DNA of 61,031 bases, taken from positions 1 through 61,031 of the forward strand of contig ONKL01000011.1 in the NCBI GenBank assembly GCA_900318395.1. The letters run 5' to 3'. The stretch is from an uncultured Prevotella sp. Lineage in GTDB: Bacteria > Bacteroidota > Bacteroidia > Bacteroidales > Bacteroidaceae. Below are positions 53,603 to 61,031 of the stretch, piece after piece. The notes beneath the pieces were generated by a model. That model did not search any database. It saw nothing but the letters and a program-made list of their open reading frames with translations, and had not been told where the DNA came from. Numbering within the stretch: the stretch's first letter is position 1; each line of letters begins with the position of its first letter. Position numbers and translations under genes: made by a program.

Positions 53603-54703
53603 ATGGAAATAGCCAAGATCGGAGAGTTCGGATTGATTGACCGTCTCACGAAAGACCTAGAGAAAAAGAACGAGAGTACGAAATACGGCGTAGGCGATGA
53701 CTGCGCCGTACTCTCCTACCCCGATAAGGAAGTGCTCATCACCACCGACATGCTCATGGAGGGAGTCCACTTCGATCTCACCTACATCGACCTCAAGCAT
53801 CTGGGCTATAAGAGTGCGATGGTGAACATCAGCGACGTCTTCGCCATGAACGGCACGCCTCGCCAGATCACCGTCTCACTGGCCATCAGCAAGCGCTTCA
53901 CCGTTGAGGATATTGAAGAGTTCTACAGCGGTCTGCGCCTCGCATGCGACAAATGGGGCGTCGACATAGTCGGAGGCGATACCACCTCATCCTATACCGG
54001 ACTTGCCATCAGCATCACCTGCATTGGCGAAGCCCGCAGCGAGGACATCGTCTACCGTAATGGTGCCGAGAACACCGATCTCGTCTGCGTCACAGGCGAT
54101 CTAGGCGCTGCCTACATGGGTCTCCAGCTGCTCGAGCGCGAGAAGAGCGTGTACTACCAACAGGTGAACGACCTGCAGAAGAAGATGGCCGAGGCTCAGA
54201 AAACTGGCGATGCACAAAGAGTATCAAATCTCAAATCCCAAATCTCAAACATCGCCCAGCCCGACTTCAGCGGCAAGGAGTACCTCCTGCAGCGCCAGCT
54301 GCAGACCGAGGCCCGTGGCGACATCATCGAGAAGCTGCGCCTGGCAGGCATCCACCCCACTGCCATGATGGACATCAGCGACGGACTCTCCTCCGAGCTG
54401 CTCCATATCTGCAAACAGTCTGGAGTCGGCTGCCGCATCTACGAGAAGAATATCCCCATCGACTACCAGACAGCCGTGATGGCAGAAGAGATGAACATGA
54501 ATGTCACCACCTGCGCCCTCAATGGTGGCGAAGACTACGAACTACTCTTCACCGTCCCCATCGGCGATCACGAGAAGATTGAGCAGATCGAAGGCGTCAA
54601 ACTTATCGGCCACATCACCGAGCAAAAGTTCGGCACCATGCTCGTAACCCGTGATAATCAGGAGTTTGAACTCAAAGCGCAAGGGTGGAATCCGCTACAA
54701 TAA
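53603..54703 (+). CDS. thiL: thiamine-monophosphate kinase
   Basis: 366 residues. Makes thiamine diphosphate from the monophosphate. PurM-like fold with YGVGDDCAVL at the N-terminus, TDMLMEGVHFDLTY, VGGDTTSS and MMDISDGLSSELLHI. Near residues 190-225 there is an in-frame charged insert (QKKMAEAQKTGDAQRVSNLK) encoded by repetitive DNA at about 54,224-54,250; related proteins are shorter here. Confidence 0.95.
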   Translation: MEIAKIGEFGLIDRLTKDLEKKNESTKYGVGDDCAVLSYPDKEVLITTDMLMEGVHFDLTYIDLKHLGYKSAMVNISDVFAMNGTPRQITVSLAISKRFTVEDIEEFYSGLRLACDKWGVDIVGGDTTSSYTGLAISITCIGEARSEDIVYRNGAENTDLVCVTGDLGAAYMGLQLLEREKSVYYQQVNDLQKKMAEAQKTGDAQRVSNLKSQISNIAQPDFSGKEYLLQRQLQTEARGDIIEKLRLAGIHPTAMMDISDGLSSELLHICKQSGVGCRIYEKNIPIDYQTAVMAEEMNMNVTTCALNGGEDYELLFTVPIGDHEKIEQIEGVKLIGHITEQKFGTMLVTRDNQEFELKAQGWNPLQ

Positions 54704-54798
54704 GAATGAAAGAATGAAGAAATGAAAAAATGAAAGAGCGGGGTCTATTTGTTAATAAACATTAAATTCGATAAATTCATCCTTTCATTCTTTCATTC
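54704..54798. repeat. inverted repeat of GAATGAAA units between thiL and tRNA-Phe
   Basis: GAATGAAAGAATGAA at 54704-54718 is the exact reverse complement of 54784-54798, with a 65-nt interval. The thiL stop lies right before the left arm. It may act as a weak terminator. Confidence 0.75.
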
Positions 54799-54814
54799 TT
54801 TCAATTTTTCTTAG

Positions 54815-54822
54815 TACCTTTG
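54815..54822 (+). promoter_or_regulatory. promoter -7 box for tRNA-Phe
   Basis: TACCTTTG about 36 bp before the mature tRNA 5' end. No exact TTTG at the -33 distance. Confidence 0.6.
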
Positions 54823-54858
54823 CACCCGCAAACGAAAGGATTGCAAATTTGACATGAT

Positions 54859-54931
54859 GGTGCCTTAGCTCAGTTGGTAGAGCATCGGACTGAAAATCCG
54901 TGTGTCCCCGGTTCGATTCCTGGAGGTACCA
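54859..54931 (+). tRNA. tRNA-Phe (GAA)
   Basis: 73 nt without encoded CCA. The acceptor stem GGTGCCT pairs with AGGTACC (one G-T pair). The D-arm is TAGCTCAGTTGGTAGAGC, the anticodon loop CTGAAAA places GAA at 54892-54894, and the T-arm GGTTCGATTCC is intact. The discriminator base is A. Confidence 0.97.
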
Positions 54932-54969
54932 CTCCTCCTTTCATTAGTAAATAATTGAAAATAGAAAAT

Positions 54970-55809
54970 ATGGGAATAGTCATTGGAATCGACGTGGGCA
55001 TCTCCACAACAAAAATCGTAGGAATCAAGAATGGCAAGGTGTCGGCACCTATCCGCATCACTGCCGCCGACCCTATCACCTCGCTCTATGGCGCGTTTGG
55101 TAAATATCTCCACGACAACGACATCGACCTGAAGGATGTCGAGCAGGTCATGCTCACTGGCGTGGGCGCAGCCTACATCGACCAGTCCATCTACGGACTG
55201 CCCACCGACAAGTCGCAAGAATTCATTGCCGACGGATTGGGAGCACGCTTTGAGTCTAAGCTCGACCACACCATCGTCGTCTCCATGGGCACAGGAACCT
55301 CGTTTGTATTGTGCGACGGCGATGACATGCGCCACATCGGCGGTATTGGTGTCGGTGGCGGCACACTCTCAGGACTCGCCCGCCTCTTGCTCAACACCAG
55401 CGACATCCGTCAGGTAGCAGCGATGGCCAAGCAGGGCAACGTGCGTAATATCGACCTCACCATCGGCGACATCAGCGCCCAACCGCTGCCAGGTCTACCG
55501 ATGGACACCACTGCCTCCAACTTCGCTCGCGCCCAAAGCGACGCCAAGAAGGAAGACATTGCAGCCGGCCTCATCAAGATGGTACTCCAATCCATCGGTT
55601 CAGCCGCCTGGCTCGCCTCACTGGGTAGCGACATCCGCGACTTCGTGCTCATCGGCAACCTCTCACTTCTGCCCCAGTGCAAGGAAGTTTTCCCCGCCCT
55701 CGAGAAGCTCTACGACATCCGCTTCCACATCCCGAAGTACTCACAGTACTGCACCGCCATCGGTGCCGCCCTCGATTACAACCAGCGTCAGAAGGATATC
55801 AAGCGATAG
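54970..55809 (+). CDS. coaW: type II pantothenate kinase
   Basis: 279 residues from the ATG at 54970; a TTG five codons upstream is less likely. First step of coenzyme A synthesis. Sugar-kinase/actin fold of the Fumble (PanK II) type: GIVIGIDVGISTTKIVGIK (phosphate 1), TGVGAAYID, VVSMGTGTSFVLCDGD, and GGIGVGGGTLSGLARLL (adenosine site), followed by DFVLIGNLS. Starts 39 bp after the tRNA and ends at a strong terminator. Confidence 0.92.
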   Translation: MGIVIGIDVGISTTKIVGIKNGKVSAPIRITAADPITSLYGAFGKYLHDNDIDLKDVEQVMLTGVGAAYIDQSIYGLPTDKSQEFIADGLGARFESKLDHTIVVSMGTGTSFVLCDGDDMRHIGGIGVGGGTLSGLARLLLNTSDIRQVAAMAKQGNVRNIDLTIGDISAQPLPGLPMDTTASNFARAQSDAKKEDIAAGLIKMVLQSIGSAAWLASLGSDIRDFVLIGNLSLLPQCKEVFPALEKLYDIRFHIPKYSQYCTAIGAALDYNQRQKDIKR

Positions 55810-55825
55810 TCCATATCACCAACAT

Positions 55826-55857
55826 AAACAAGAGAGGTCTTCGGACCTCTCTTGTTT
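55826..55857. terminator. bidirectional terminator between coaW and the MFS gene
   Basis: AAACAAGAGAGGTC (55826-55839) and its perfect complement (55844-55857) enclose a TTCG tetraloop. The 14-bp stem has A- and T-rich ends and can serve both converging genes. Confidence 0.93.
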
Positions 55858-55859
55858 CG

Positions 55860-57086
55860 TTATCTGACAGTGTCGTTGAGATTGCGACGGAGGAAGAAGG
55901 CTTTAGCGGAGAGAAAGAAACAGGCGACGCCTGCGCCGTTCACCAATACTACCGACCAGAAAGCGGCACCGTAGCCTAACATCTCGGAGATGACGCCTCC
56001 GAGAAGGATGCCAAGCCCCATACCGATGTCCCACGAGATGAGGATGGTACTGTTGGCCGTGCCTCGTTGGCTGTTGCTGGCCACGTTGATCGTCATGTTC
56101 TGAAACGCAGGCCACATGTGGCCATTGCCAAGTCCAATTAGGAACGCAGAACCGTAATAACCAATGGAAGTGAGAAATGAAGAGTGAAGAGTGAAAAGCG
56201 ATGTCAAAGTTGGCATTAATATAAACAAGGTGTAGCCGATGAAGGAGATGACCATCCCCTCACCTGCGTTATGGGTGACGCGACCGTTGCGCAGCGCCTT
56301 GCCGCCCTGCAGACGAGAGAGTATCAACCCTACTGAACAGAGCATGAAATAGGCGCCCGTGCCACCCGTGATGCCCATCACCTCCTTACCATAGATGGCC
56401 AGATAATTGCTCAGCACGCCGAAGCTGAAGCCGAAGGCTACCATATTGAGTCCCAACAGCCAACCACGCACGAGGAAGAAGCGATCCCAGGAGAGTTTCG
56501 ACCTGTTGCGAGCAATCTCTCGCTCAGGAAACTTCAGCGTCGAATTGACCAACCAGCCACAACAGGCGACAATGAGCGCCAGCCAGAAAAGGAGCTCGAA
56601 GCTGCCCGTGAGCTGATAGATGAAGATACCGATGGTAGGTGCCAACGCCATCGCCAAGTTATTGCTCAGTCCATAATAGCCGATGCCCTCGGTCCTGCGA
56701 CTCGAGGGCAACACGTCGATAGCTGCTGTAGCATTGGCCGTCGTGACCATACCGAAGGGGCCGCCGTGAAGCGTCCTGACAATCAGAAACAACAGCAGGG
56801 TCGATGCCACCAGATAACCCGCAAAGAAGATGGAGAACAGGCCGAAGGCTATCATCAATATCCTCTTGCGGGGAAAGGAGTCGACCATATAGCCACTGAA
56901 GGGACGGATGAGCAGGGCGGTGATGGTATAGCCCGAAAGCACGAGGCCTATGACATCCTTTGTGGCCCCGAAGTGCTCACTCAGATAGAGTGGCAGCAAC
57001 GGGGTCAACACATAGAAGGCAAAGAACAGCGTGAAGTTCGCCGCCATTACCTTACAGTAATTCCTGTTCCAAAGGCGATCCGTCAT
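55860..57086 (-). CDS. major facilitator superfamily transporter
   Basis: 408 residues with about twelve TM segments. The loop between TM2 and TM3 carries the MFS signature (RPFSGYMVDSFPRKRILM). Substrate unknown; the overall look is of drug or sugar efflux-type MFS proteins. Its ATG overlaps the cysK stop by one base (TAATG), so the two are translated together. Confidence 0.88.
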   Translation of the reverse strand: MTDRLWNRNYCKVMAANFTLFFAFYVLTPLLPLYLSEHFGATKDVIGLVLSGYTITALLIRPFSGYMVDSFPRKRILMIAFGLFSIFFAGYLVASTLLLFLIVRTLHGGPFGMVTTANATAAIDVLPSSRRTEGIGYYGLSNNLAMALAPTIGIFIYQLTGSFELLFWLALIVACCGWLVNSTLKFPEREIARNRSKLSWDRFFLVRGWLLGLNMVAFGFSFGVLSNYLAIYGKEVMGITGGTGAYFMLCSVGLILSRLQGGKALRNGRVTHNAGEGMVISFIGYTLFILMPTLTSLFTLHSSFLTSIGYYGSAFLIGLGNGHMWPAFQNMTINVASNSQRGTANSTILISWDIGMGLGILLGGVISEMLGYGAAFWSVVLVNGAGVACFFLSAKAFFLRRNLNDTVR

Positions 57087-58033
57087 TAAAGGGGATACTC
57101 CTCGAAGGCATAAAGCACGGTGGAGAGGTAACGTTCTCCCGTGTCTGGCAAGAGTACTACAATCTTCTTTCCTTTGTTCTCCGGGCGCTTGGCCACCTCG
57201 ATGGCAGCATAGAGAGCTGCACCTGCTGAGATGCCTACCAGCAGACCTTCCTGCTGAGCCACCTCACGGCCTGTGCGGATAGCGGCATCGTTCTCTACAT
57301 CGAACACCTCGTCGATGACATCGGCATCATAGGTCTTGGGGATGAAGCCAGCGCCGATACCCTGAATCTTGTGAGGACCACTCTGACCACCATTCAAGAC
57401 GGGTGATGACTTAGGTTCTACGGCGATGATCTTCACGTTGGGGTTCTGCTCCTTCAGATACTTGCCTGTGCCAGAGATAGTACCTCCGGTACCAACGCCG
57501 CCCACGAAGATATCTACCTGTCCGTCGGTGTCGCGCCAGATCTCAGGTCCCGTAGTGGCATAGTGCTTGGCGGGGTTGGCGGGGTTCTCGAACTGCTGCA
57601 GGATGACCGCACCAGGAATGGAGTCGCGCAACTCTTCGGCAGCGCGGATGGCACCTGGCATACCGTCTTTGCCAGAGGTAAGGCGCACCTCGGCGCCATA
57701 GGCCTTCACGAGGTTACGACGCTCCACGCTCATGGTCTCGGGCATGGTAAGGATAAGATGGTAGCCCTTAACGGCTGATACCAGTGCCAGTCCTACGCCC
57801 GTATTTCCGCTGGTGGGTTCGATGATGGTGGCTCCGGGCTTCAGGATGCCCTTTGCCTCAGCATCCTCGATCATCGCCAGTGCGATACGATCCTTCACGC
57901 TGCCGCCTGGATTAAAAAACTCTACTTTGGCAATCACGGGGGTCTCAAGACCCTGTGCCTGTGAATACTTATTGAGCTCCAAAAGTGGGGTGTTGCCGAC
58001 GAGCTCGGTCAGCTGTTTTGCAATCTTTGTCAT
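57086..58033 (-). CDS. cysK: cysteine synthase A
   Basis: 315 residues. Makes cysteine from O-acetylserine and sulfide with pyridoxal phosphate. PLP lysine K47 in [12 protein letters not shown], substrate loop [12 protein letters not shown], and phosphate-binding [16 protein letters not shown]. Standard length. It has its own promoter at 58078-58085 and leads the MFS gene. Confidence 0.97.
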   Translation of the reverse strand: MTKIAKQLTELVGNTPLLELNKYSQAQGLETPVIAKVEFFNPGGSVKDRIALAMIEDAEAKGILKPGATIIEPTSGNTGVGLALVSAVKGYHLILTMPETMSVERRNLVKAYGAEVRLTSGKDGMPGAIRAAEELRDSIPGAVILQQFENPANPAKHYATTGPEIWRDTDGQVDIFVGGVGTGGTISGTGKYLKEQNPNVKIIAVEPKSSPVLNGGQSGPHKIQGIGAGFIPKTYDADVIDEVFDVENDAAIRTGREVAQQEGLLVGISAGAALYAAIEVAKRPENKGKKIVVLLPDTGERYLSTVLYAFEEYPL

Positions 58034-58077
58034 ATCCTTACCTTTTTAAATTATTAATATCGTTTTTAAATCTGCTG

Positions 58078-58085
58078 CAAAGGTA
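58078..58085 (-). promoter_or_regulatory. cysK promoter, -7 box
   Basis: Minus strand TACCTTTG, 44 bp before the ATG. ATTG lies 20 bp further up at 58109-58106, one change from TTTG. Confidence 0.7.
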
Positions 58086-58151
58086 CGGCGATTTTTTCAT
58101 TTCCACAATACCTTTTCCATGTTATTTACATACCAAAAACGTGGTATTTCA

Positions 58152-59336
58152 CTATAAATCGTGGTCGACAGCGGCTGCTACACACGAATCAGACCACACA
58201 TTTTCGGCCGTTTCCACCATATCTATAATAGTATAGATGGGCAGGATGACACCCAGGATAGCGATGGGGGCACCTATGCCCGACATCAGCGAGAGGGTGA
58301 GGAAATAGCAGCCCATAGGCACACCCGCATTACCGACAGCAGAGATGACGGAGATGAGAATCCACAAGAGGATAGTTGACCATGTGAGCGGTGTACCCCC
58401 ATTCTGCATCACGAAAAGCGAGGTGACGAGAATAAAGGCTGCGCAGCCGTTCATATTGATCGTGGTGCAGATGGGGAGCACGAAGCGAGCAATGTTCTTC
58501 TTGACACCCAGACGATTCTCGGCGGTATCCATCGTCACGGGCAGCGTGGCTGCACTGCTCTTGGTGAAGAGCGCCATCAGCACGGCAGGCATCATACGAC
58601 CCAGCACATGAATGGGGTTCAATCCTCGCGCCAACAGGAATAGTGGCAGTACGATGAAGAACTGTATCACATTACCACCCAGCACTACCAGCACATACTT
58701 GCCGATGGAATCGGCCACGACACCTGCCGACACTTGGGCCGACAGTTGGGCTGAGAAAGCCACAATGCCAAGGGGCAGGGTCCAGATAAGGCCGCGAATC
58801 AACAGGAAGAGCAGTTCCTGAAGTCCCAGCAGACCCTTCACGACGACAGCCTTATTCTCGGATTCAGGCAACTTCGACAGTCCGATGCCTATGGCAAAGG
58901 CCAGTAGCAGCAGCGAGAGTACATTGCCTTCAAGGAATGGCTTCACGATGTTATTCGGTATGAGACCGATCAGATGACTGTAATAAGAGAGATGGGATGT
59001 ATCGGCGACAGCCTCCCCACCCTGTCCGATAGCCTCAGCAGGCAGATTGCCAGGAGCCACCAACACATAGAGCACAGCTCCCACTGCAGCCGCCGCAAAG
59101 GTCGTCAGAAGGGTGTAAGTCAACGTACGTCCAAAAATCCTGCCAGAACCCTTTGAGCCGAATGTGGCAAACGTCGTGATGACCGCCAAAACGATTGTCG
59201 GCACAGCCAGCAACTGGAACAACCGTGTATAAACCACTGCCACAAACTCCATCATCTGGTCAAGCCAATGCAGCCCTAACAGTCCCAACACTGCACCCAC
59301 CACGAGTGCTGCTATCCATAAAATCGTTTTCTTCAT
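58152..59336 (-). CDS. dicarboxylate/amino acid:cation symporter (DAACS family)
   Basis: 394 residues, multi-spanning. Family motifs are TKSSAATLPVTMDTAE (hairpin 1 serine stretch) and CTTINMNGCAAF (substrate and Na+ site in TM7; NMDGT in glutamate transporters, here NMNGC). The TM8 region is AGVPMGCYFLTLSLMSGIG. The change at NMDGT suggests a substrate other than glutamate, for instance serine/threonine or a related amino acid. Divergent from the receptor gene on the right. Confidence 0.9.
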   Translation of the reverse strand: MKKTILWIAALVVGAVLGLLGLHWLDQMMEFVAVVYTRLFQLLAVPTIVLAVITTFATFGSKGSGRIFGRTLTYTLLTTFAAAAVGAVLYVLVAPGNLPAEAIGQGGEAVADTSHLSYYSHLIGLIPNNIVKPFLEGNVLSLLLLAFAIGIGLSKLPESENKAVVVKGLLGLQELLFLLIRGLIWTLPLGIVAFSAQLSAQVSAGVVADSIGKYVLVVLGGNVIQFFIVLPLFLLARGLNPIHVLGRMMPAVLMALFTKSSAATLPVTMDTAENRLGVKKNIARFVLPICTTINMNGCAAFILVTSLFVMQNGGTPLTWSTILLWILISVISAVGNAGVPMGCYFLTLSLMSGIGAPIAILGVILPIYTIIDMVETAENVWSDSCVAAAVDHDL

Positions 59337-59366
59337 AATCTTCTTTGTTTCTTAAGTTTTCGGCTG

Positions 59367-59374
59367 CAAAGGTA
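59367..59374 (-). promoter_or_regulatory. symporter gene promoter, -7 box
   Basis: Minus strand TACCTTTG, 30 bp before the ATG at 59336. Confidence 0.65.
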
Positions 59375-59461
59375 CGAAGAAATAGCGGAACAGGAAATAC
59401 CAATAGTGAGGTATTTTGCTAAAAATTGTATATGATTGGCGATTAGTTCGAAAATTAGTCG

Positions 59462-59469
59462 TAACTTTG
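59462..59469 (+). promoter_or_regulatory. promoter -7 box of the TonB-dependent receptor gene
   Basis: TAACTTTG ends only 5 bp before the GTG at 59475, so transcription would start at or very near the first codon. Upstream TTGG at 59436-59439 is a weak -33 match. Confidence 0.6.
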
Positions 59470-59474
59470 CAGCC

Positions 59475-61031
59475 GTGAAACTATTCTTGGCTGTCTTAGC
59501 TTTACTATTTCTGTGCAATGCCGCTTCCGCTCAGGTCGCTGCAGTGCAGGATTCGTCGGATGTCGAAACACTCGACGGGAAGGTTGTCCGTGAGGTAACG
59601 ATATCGTCGCGTAAGTCAGGGAGGGTGAAGACCGGTGGGCTTGGCAATACGGAGTTTATCAGTTCGAAGGAACTGTTGCGTGCCGCTTGCTGTAACCTTG
59701 GTGAGAGTTTCACCACCAACCCATCGGTAGACGTGAACTATGCCGATGCTGCCACAGGTGCGCAGCAGATCAAGTTGCTGGGACTCTCGGGCACTTATGT
59801 TCAGATGCTCACCGAGAATATTCCAAACTATCGCGGACTAGCAGCCCCCTATGCCCTCGGCTATATCCCTGGCCCTTGGATGCAGAGTATACAGGTGTCG
59901 AAGGGTGCCTCATCGGTCAAGAACGGTTATGAGAGCATCACGGGACAAATCAATGTAGAGTTCAAGAAGCCACAGGCCACACCTTGGACCGATGCGAATC
60001 TGTATTTCAACAGCGACCTGAAGTTGGAGGCTAATCTTGGTGCCAATCTCAAGCTGTCGGACAAGTGGAGTACGGCTCTCCTTGGTCACTATGAGATACT
60101 GGACAAGGCCCATGATGACAACGACGACGGCTTTGCCGACATGCCCAAGATGCGACAAGGCTCACTCATGAGCCGATGGGCCTATATCAGTGACACGTAT
60201 ATGTTTCAGCTCGCCATCAAGGGACTGAAGGAGCATCGCGAGGGCGGACAGATTGCTCATGGACACACGGCCCACAATCCTTATCTCATCGACATCACCA
60301 ATGAGCGCTACGAGGCTTTTGCCAAGAACGCCCTCATCCTGAACCCTGAACTCATGACGAACATCGCCTTGATCCTGAGTGGCTCTATTCATCATGAAAG
60401 GAGCAGCTATGGCCACAAGCGTTACGATGCCGATCAGCGCAACGGCTATGCTTCGCTGATGTTCGAGACCGATCTTGATGAGCACCACAACCTCTCTACC
60501 GGTCTTAGCCTCAACCACGACTACTTGAGTGATGATTCTGACACAGACGAGACAACGCCAGGCGTGTATGCCCAATATACCTATAAGATAGGTGAGATGT
60601 TCACAGTGATGGGTGGGCTGCGCTGGGATCACAGTTCGCTGTGGGGCTCATATGTCACCCCTCGCATGCATGTCAAGTATTCACCTACCGAATGGCTTAC
60701 GCTACGCGGCTCTGTGGGCAAGGGCTATCGCACGCCCCATATCCTGGCAGAGAACAGCTATCTGCTGGCCAGTAGCCGCCAACTGATCATCAACGAGAAT
60801 ATCGGGCAGGAGAAAGCCTGGAACTACGGCCTCAGCACCCAGCTGAAGATTCCCGTTGGCGGGCGGACACTCGATCTGAATGCTGAGTATTATTACACCC
60901 ATTTCATCCAGCAGGCTATCATCGACTACGAAGTGGCTGAAGGGATGATTGCGGTGCACGGCTTGGGCGATGATGACAAATCATATTCGCACACCATTCA
61001 GGTGGATGCTACCTACGAGGTCCTGCCTAAA
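59475..61031 (+). CDS. TonB-dependent outer-membrane receptor (partial, continues beyond window)
   Basis: 519 codons to the right edge with no stop. The GTG at 59475 is chosen because it gives a good signal peptide (KLFLAVLALLFLCNAASAQ); the nearest upstream ATG in frame is closed by a stop, and the next ATG would remove the signal. The plug domain is visible (GESFTTNPSVDVNYADAATG, QIKLLGLSGTYVQMLTENIP, MQSIQVSKGASSVKNGYES), followed by barrel strands such as PGVYAQYTYKIGEMFTVMGG and GKGYRTPHILAENSYLLASS. The N-terminal carboxypeptidase-regulatory-like domain common in Bacteroidetes receptors is absent. The layout resembles metal or cobalamin-type receptors; the ligand is unknown. Confidence 0.9.
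   Translation, partial: MKLFLAVLALLFLCNAASAQVAAVQDSSDVETLDGKVVREVTISSRKSGRVKTGGLGNTEFISSKELLRAACCNLGESFTTNPSVDVNYADAATGAQQIKLLGLSGTYVQMLTENIPNYRGLAAPYALGYIPGPWMQSIQVSKGASSVKNGYESITGQINVEFKKPQATPWTDANLYFNSDLKLEANLGANLKLSDKWSTALLGHYEILDKAHDDNDDGFADMPKMRQGSLMSRWAYISDTYMFQLAIKGLKEHREGGQIAHGHTAHNPYLIDITNERYEAFAKNALILNPELMTNIALILSGSIHHERSSYGHKRYDADQRNGYASLMFETDLDEHHNLSTGLSLNHDYLSDDSDTDETTPGVYAQYTYKIGEMFTVMGGLRWDHSSLWGSYVTPRMHVKYSPTEWLTLRGSVGKGYRTPHILAENSYLLASSRQLIINENIGQEKAWNYGLSTQLKIPVGGRTLDLNAEYYYTHFIQQAIIDYEVAEGMIAVHGLGDDDKSYSHTIQVDATYEVLPK

Overview
The window looks like a chromosomal segment of a Bacteroidales bacterium, most likely Prevotellaceae. Promoters match the Bacteroidetes form (TTTG, about 19-20 bp, then TAnnTTTG), Shine-Dalgarno sites are absent, and lipoprotein and TonB-dependent receptor genes are typical of the phylum. 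No database search was possible; all calls rest on motifs, length and context.

Left part (1-28,560). After a partial gapA and mscL, a run of 24 co-directional minus-strand genes forms a Bacteroidetes-type (subtype iii) type VI secretion system (T6SS). In transcription order it reads clpV, tssB, an AraC-like regulator, tssC, two hcp genes, two further Hcp-fold genes, vgrG, a beta-helix spike-like gene, a ribosome-recycling-factor-like gene, a PAAR-like gene, an outer-membrane barrel, a PEGA protein, an E1-like enzyme, tssG, tssK, tssE, tssF, a ubiquitin-like protein, an E2-like enzyme, two periplasmic or membrane proteins, and a large polytopic protein. That last protein carries a vWA-like region, a RING-H2-like zinc finger and an FHA domain. 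The outstanding feature is that E1, E2, a ubiquitin-like protein and a candidate RING E3 are interleaved with baseplate genes in one operon. This suggests a protein-conjugation pathway acting on, or controlling, a phage-tail-like machine.

Intergenic block (28,520-29,582). It has no gene but holds an ordered set of phased repeats: seven 11-bp units, three palindromes every 22 bp, three hairpin units every 21 bp, then seven 11-bp units in inverted orientation.

Middle (29,583-45,739). A UDP-glucuronate decarboxylase gene and a lipoprotein gene are followed by a minus-strand group: an AmgK/RapZ fusion, [second VgrG module], a dCache membrane protein, a MurU-like nucleotidyltransferase, guaA and an M3 peptidase. 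The second module repeats Hcp-fold A, Hcp-fold B, vgrG, beta-helix and RRF-like. It appears to have been inserted between cell-wall-recycling genes, leaving a 22-codon gene tail at its downstream edge.

Right part (45,740-61,031). This holds a candidate small RNA, groES-groEL, a GH28 glycosidase, sppA-lpxK-pnp-thiL, tRNA-Phe, type II pantothenate kinase, an MFS transporter with cysK, a dicarboxylate/amino-acid symporter, and the start of a TonB-dependent receptor gene that runs off the end.
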